From an uncultured Clostridia bacterium (GTDB taxonomy: Bacteria > Bacillota > Clostridia > HGM11327), in the NCBI GenBank assembly GCA_905210525.1, contig CAJLXE010000027.1, positions 1 to 13,100 of the forward strand: 13,100 nt of DNA, given 5' to 3'. Within the stretch, counting starts at the first letter, position 1, and each line of letters starts with the position of its first letter. A program made the position numbers and the translations under genes. Under the pieces are notes generated by a model, which ran no database searches, was not told the origin of the DNA, and saw only the letters and a list, made by a program, of their open reading frames with translations. Of the stretch, positions 13,085-13,100 are shown piece after piece.

Positions 13085-13100
13085 ATGCCAAGACAGTATT
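13085..13100 (+). CDS. Possible start of a gene running off the right edge
   Basis: ATG at 13085-13087 has GGAG six bases upstream (13075-13078), a good ribosome site, and encodes only MPRQY before the window ends. That is too little to identify. A minus-strand frame ending at 13055 competes for the same bases and has a terminator-like hairpin after it, so the direction of the neighbouring gene is uncertain. Confidence 0.3.

Noticed and set aside
12926..13099. Minus-strand frame open from the right edge to near 12926
   Set aside because: It runs through a terminator-like hairpin and the distal NrdR box, and the translation shows no family resemblance; probably chance openness.
1..13100. CRISPR array, tRNA/rRNA gene, insertion sequence or prophage gene
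   Set aside because: No regularly spaced repeats, no RNA-gene signatures, and no transposase or integrase motifs were seen in any frame with a convincing protein.

Overview
The window looks like a piece of an anaerobic, low-to-mid GC Bacillota (Clostridia) chromosome, probably from a gut-type glycan degrader. The signs are textbook AGGAGG ribosome sites and TTGACA/TATAAT promoters, a class III (oxygen-sensitive) ribonucleotide reductase, a clostridial-type hexameric glutamate dehydrogenase, and a yybP-ykoY manganese riboswitch in front of mntP. I see no insertion sequence, phage gene, tRNA, rRNA or CRISPR array. Genus cannot be set from what is visible.

Left half, minus strand (about 1-6000): a glycan-utilisation cluster, read right to left. 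A large cytoplasmic GH106-like (alpha-L-rhamnosidase-type) enzyme comes first, then a predicted lipoprotein that looks like a glycoside-hydrolase-type barrel of unassigned family, then an SGNH/GDSL esterase, then a GH29 alpha-L-fucosidase cut by the window edge. A hairpin lies between the first two genes. A terminator-like hairpin and a new promoter lie between the lipoprotein and esterase genes, so the cluster is probably two transcription units. The gene content suggests attack on an acetylated glycan carrying rhamnose- and/or fucose-like deoxy sugars, but the substrate is inference. A perfect 14-bp palindrome just upstream of the leading promoter is a candidate operator.

Middle (about 6000-8340): divergent from the glycan cluster, mntP (Mn2+ exporter) follows a sigma-A-type promoter, a yybP-ykoY aptamer and a terminator, i.e. 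a Mn-induced export switch. It converges on a HAD phosphatase of the Gph/PpaX type (minus). A 102-aa two-helix membrane protein of unknown function follows on the plus strand.

Right half (about 8340-13100): gdhA (plus) has a near-consensus promoter and a terminator-like hairpin at the very 5' end of its leader, suggesting attenuation. Its coenzyme-site residues suggest NADP(H) use and ammonium assimilation. It converges, across a strong shared terminator, on the nrdD-nrdG operon (minus). Upstream of nrdD are two sequences matching the NrdR box, spaced 42 bp centre to centre. The right edge may hold the first codons of another gene.

Most of the window is recognisable. The less familiar parts are the barrel lipoprotein, the exact chemistry of the GH106-like enzyme, the gdhA leader, the operator-like palindrome, the NrdR box spacing and the small membrane protein. 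No convincing new multi-gene system is visible.
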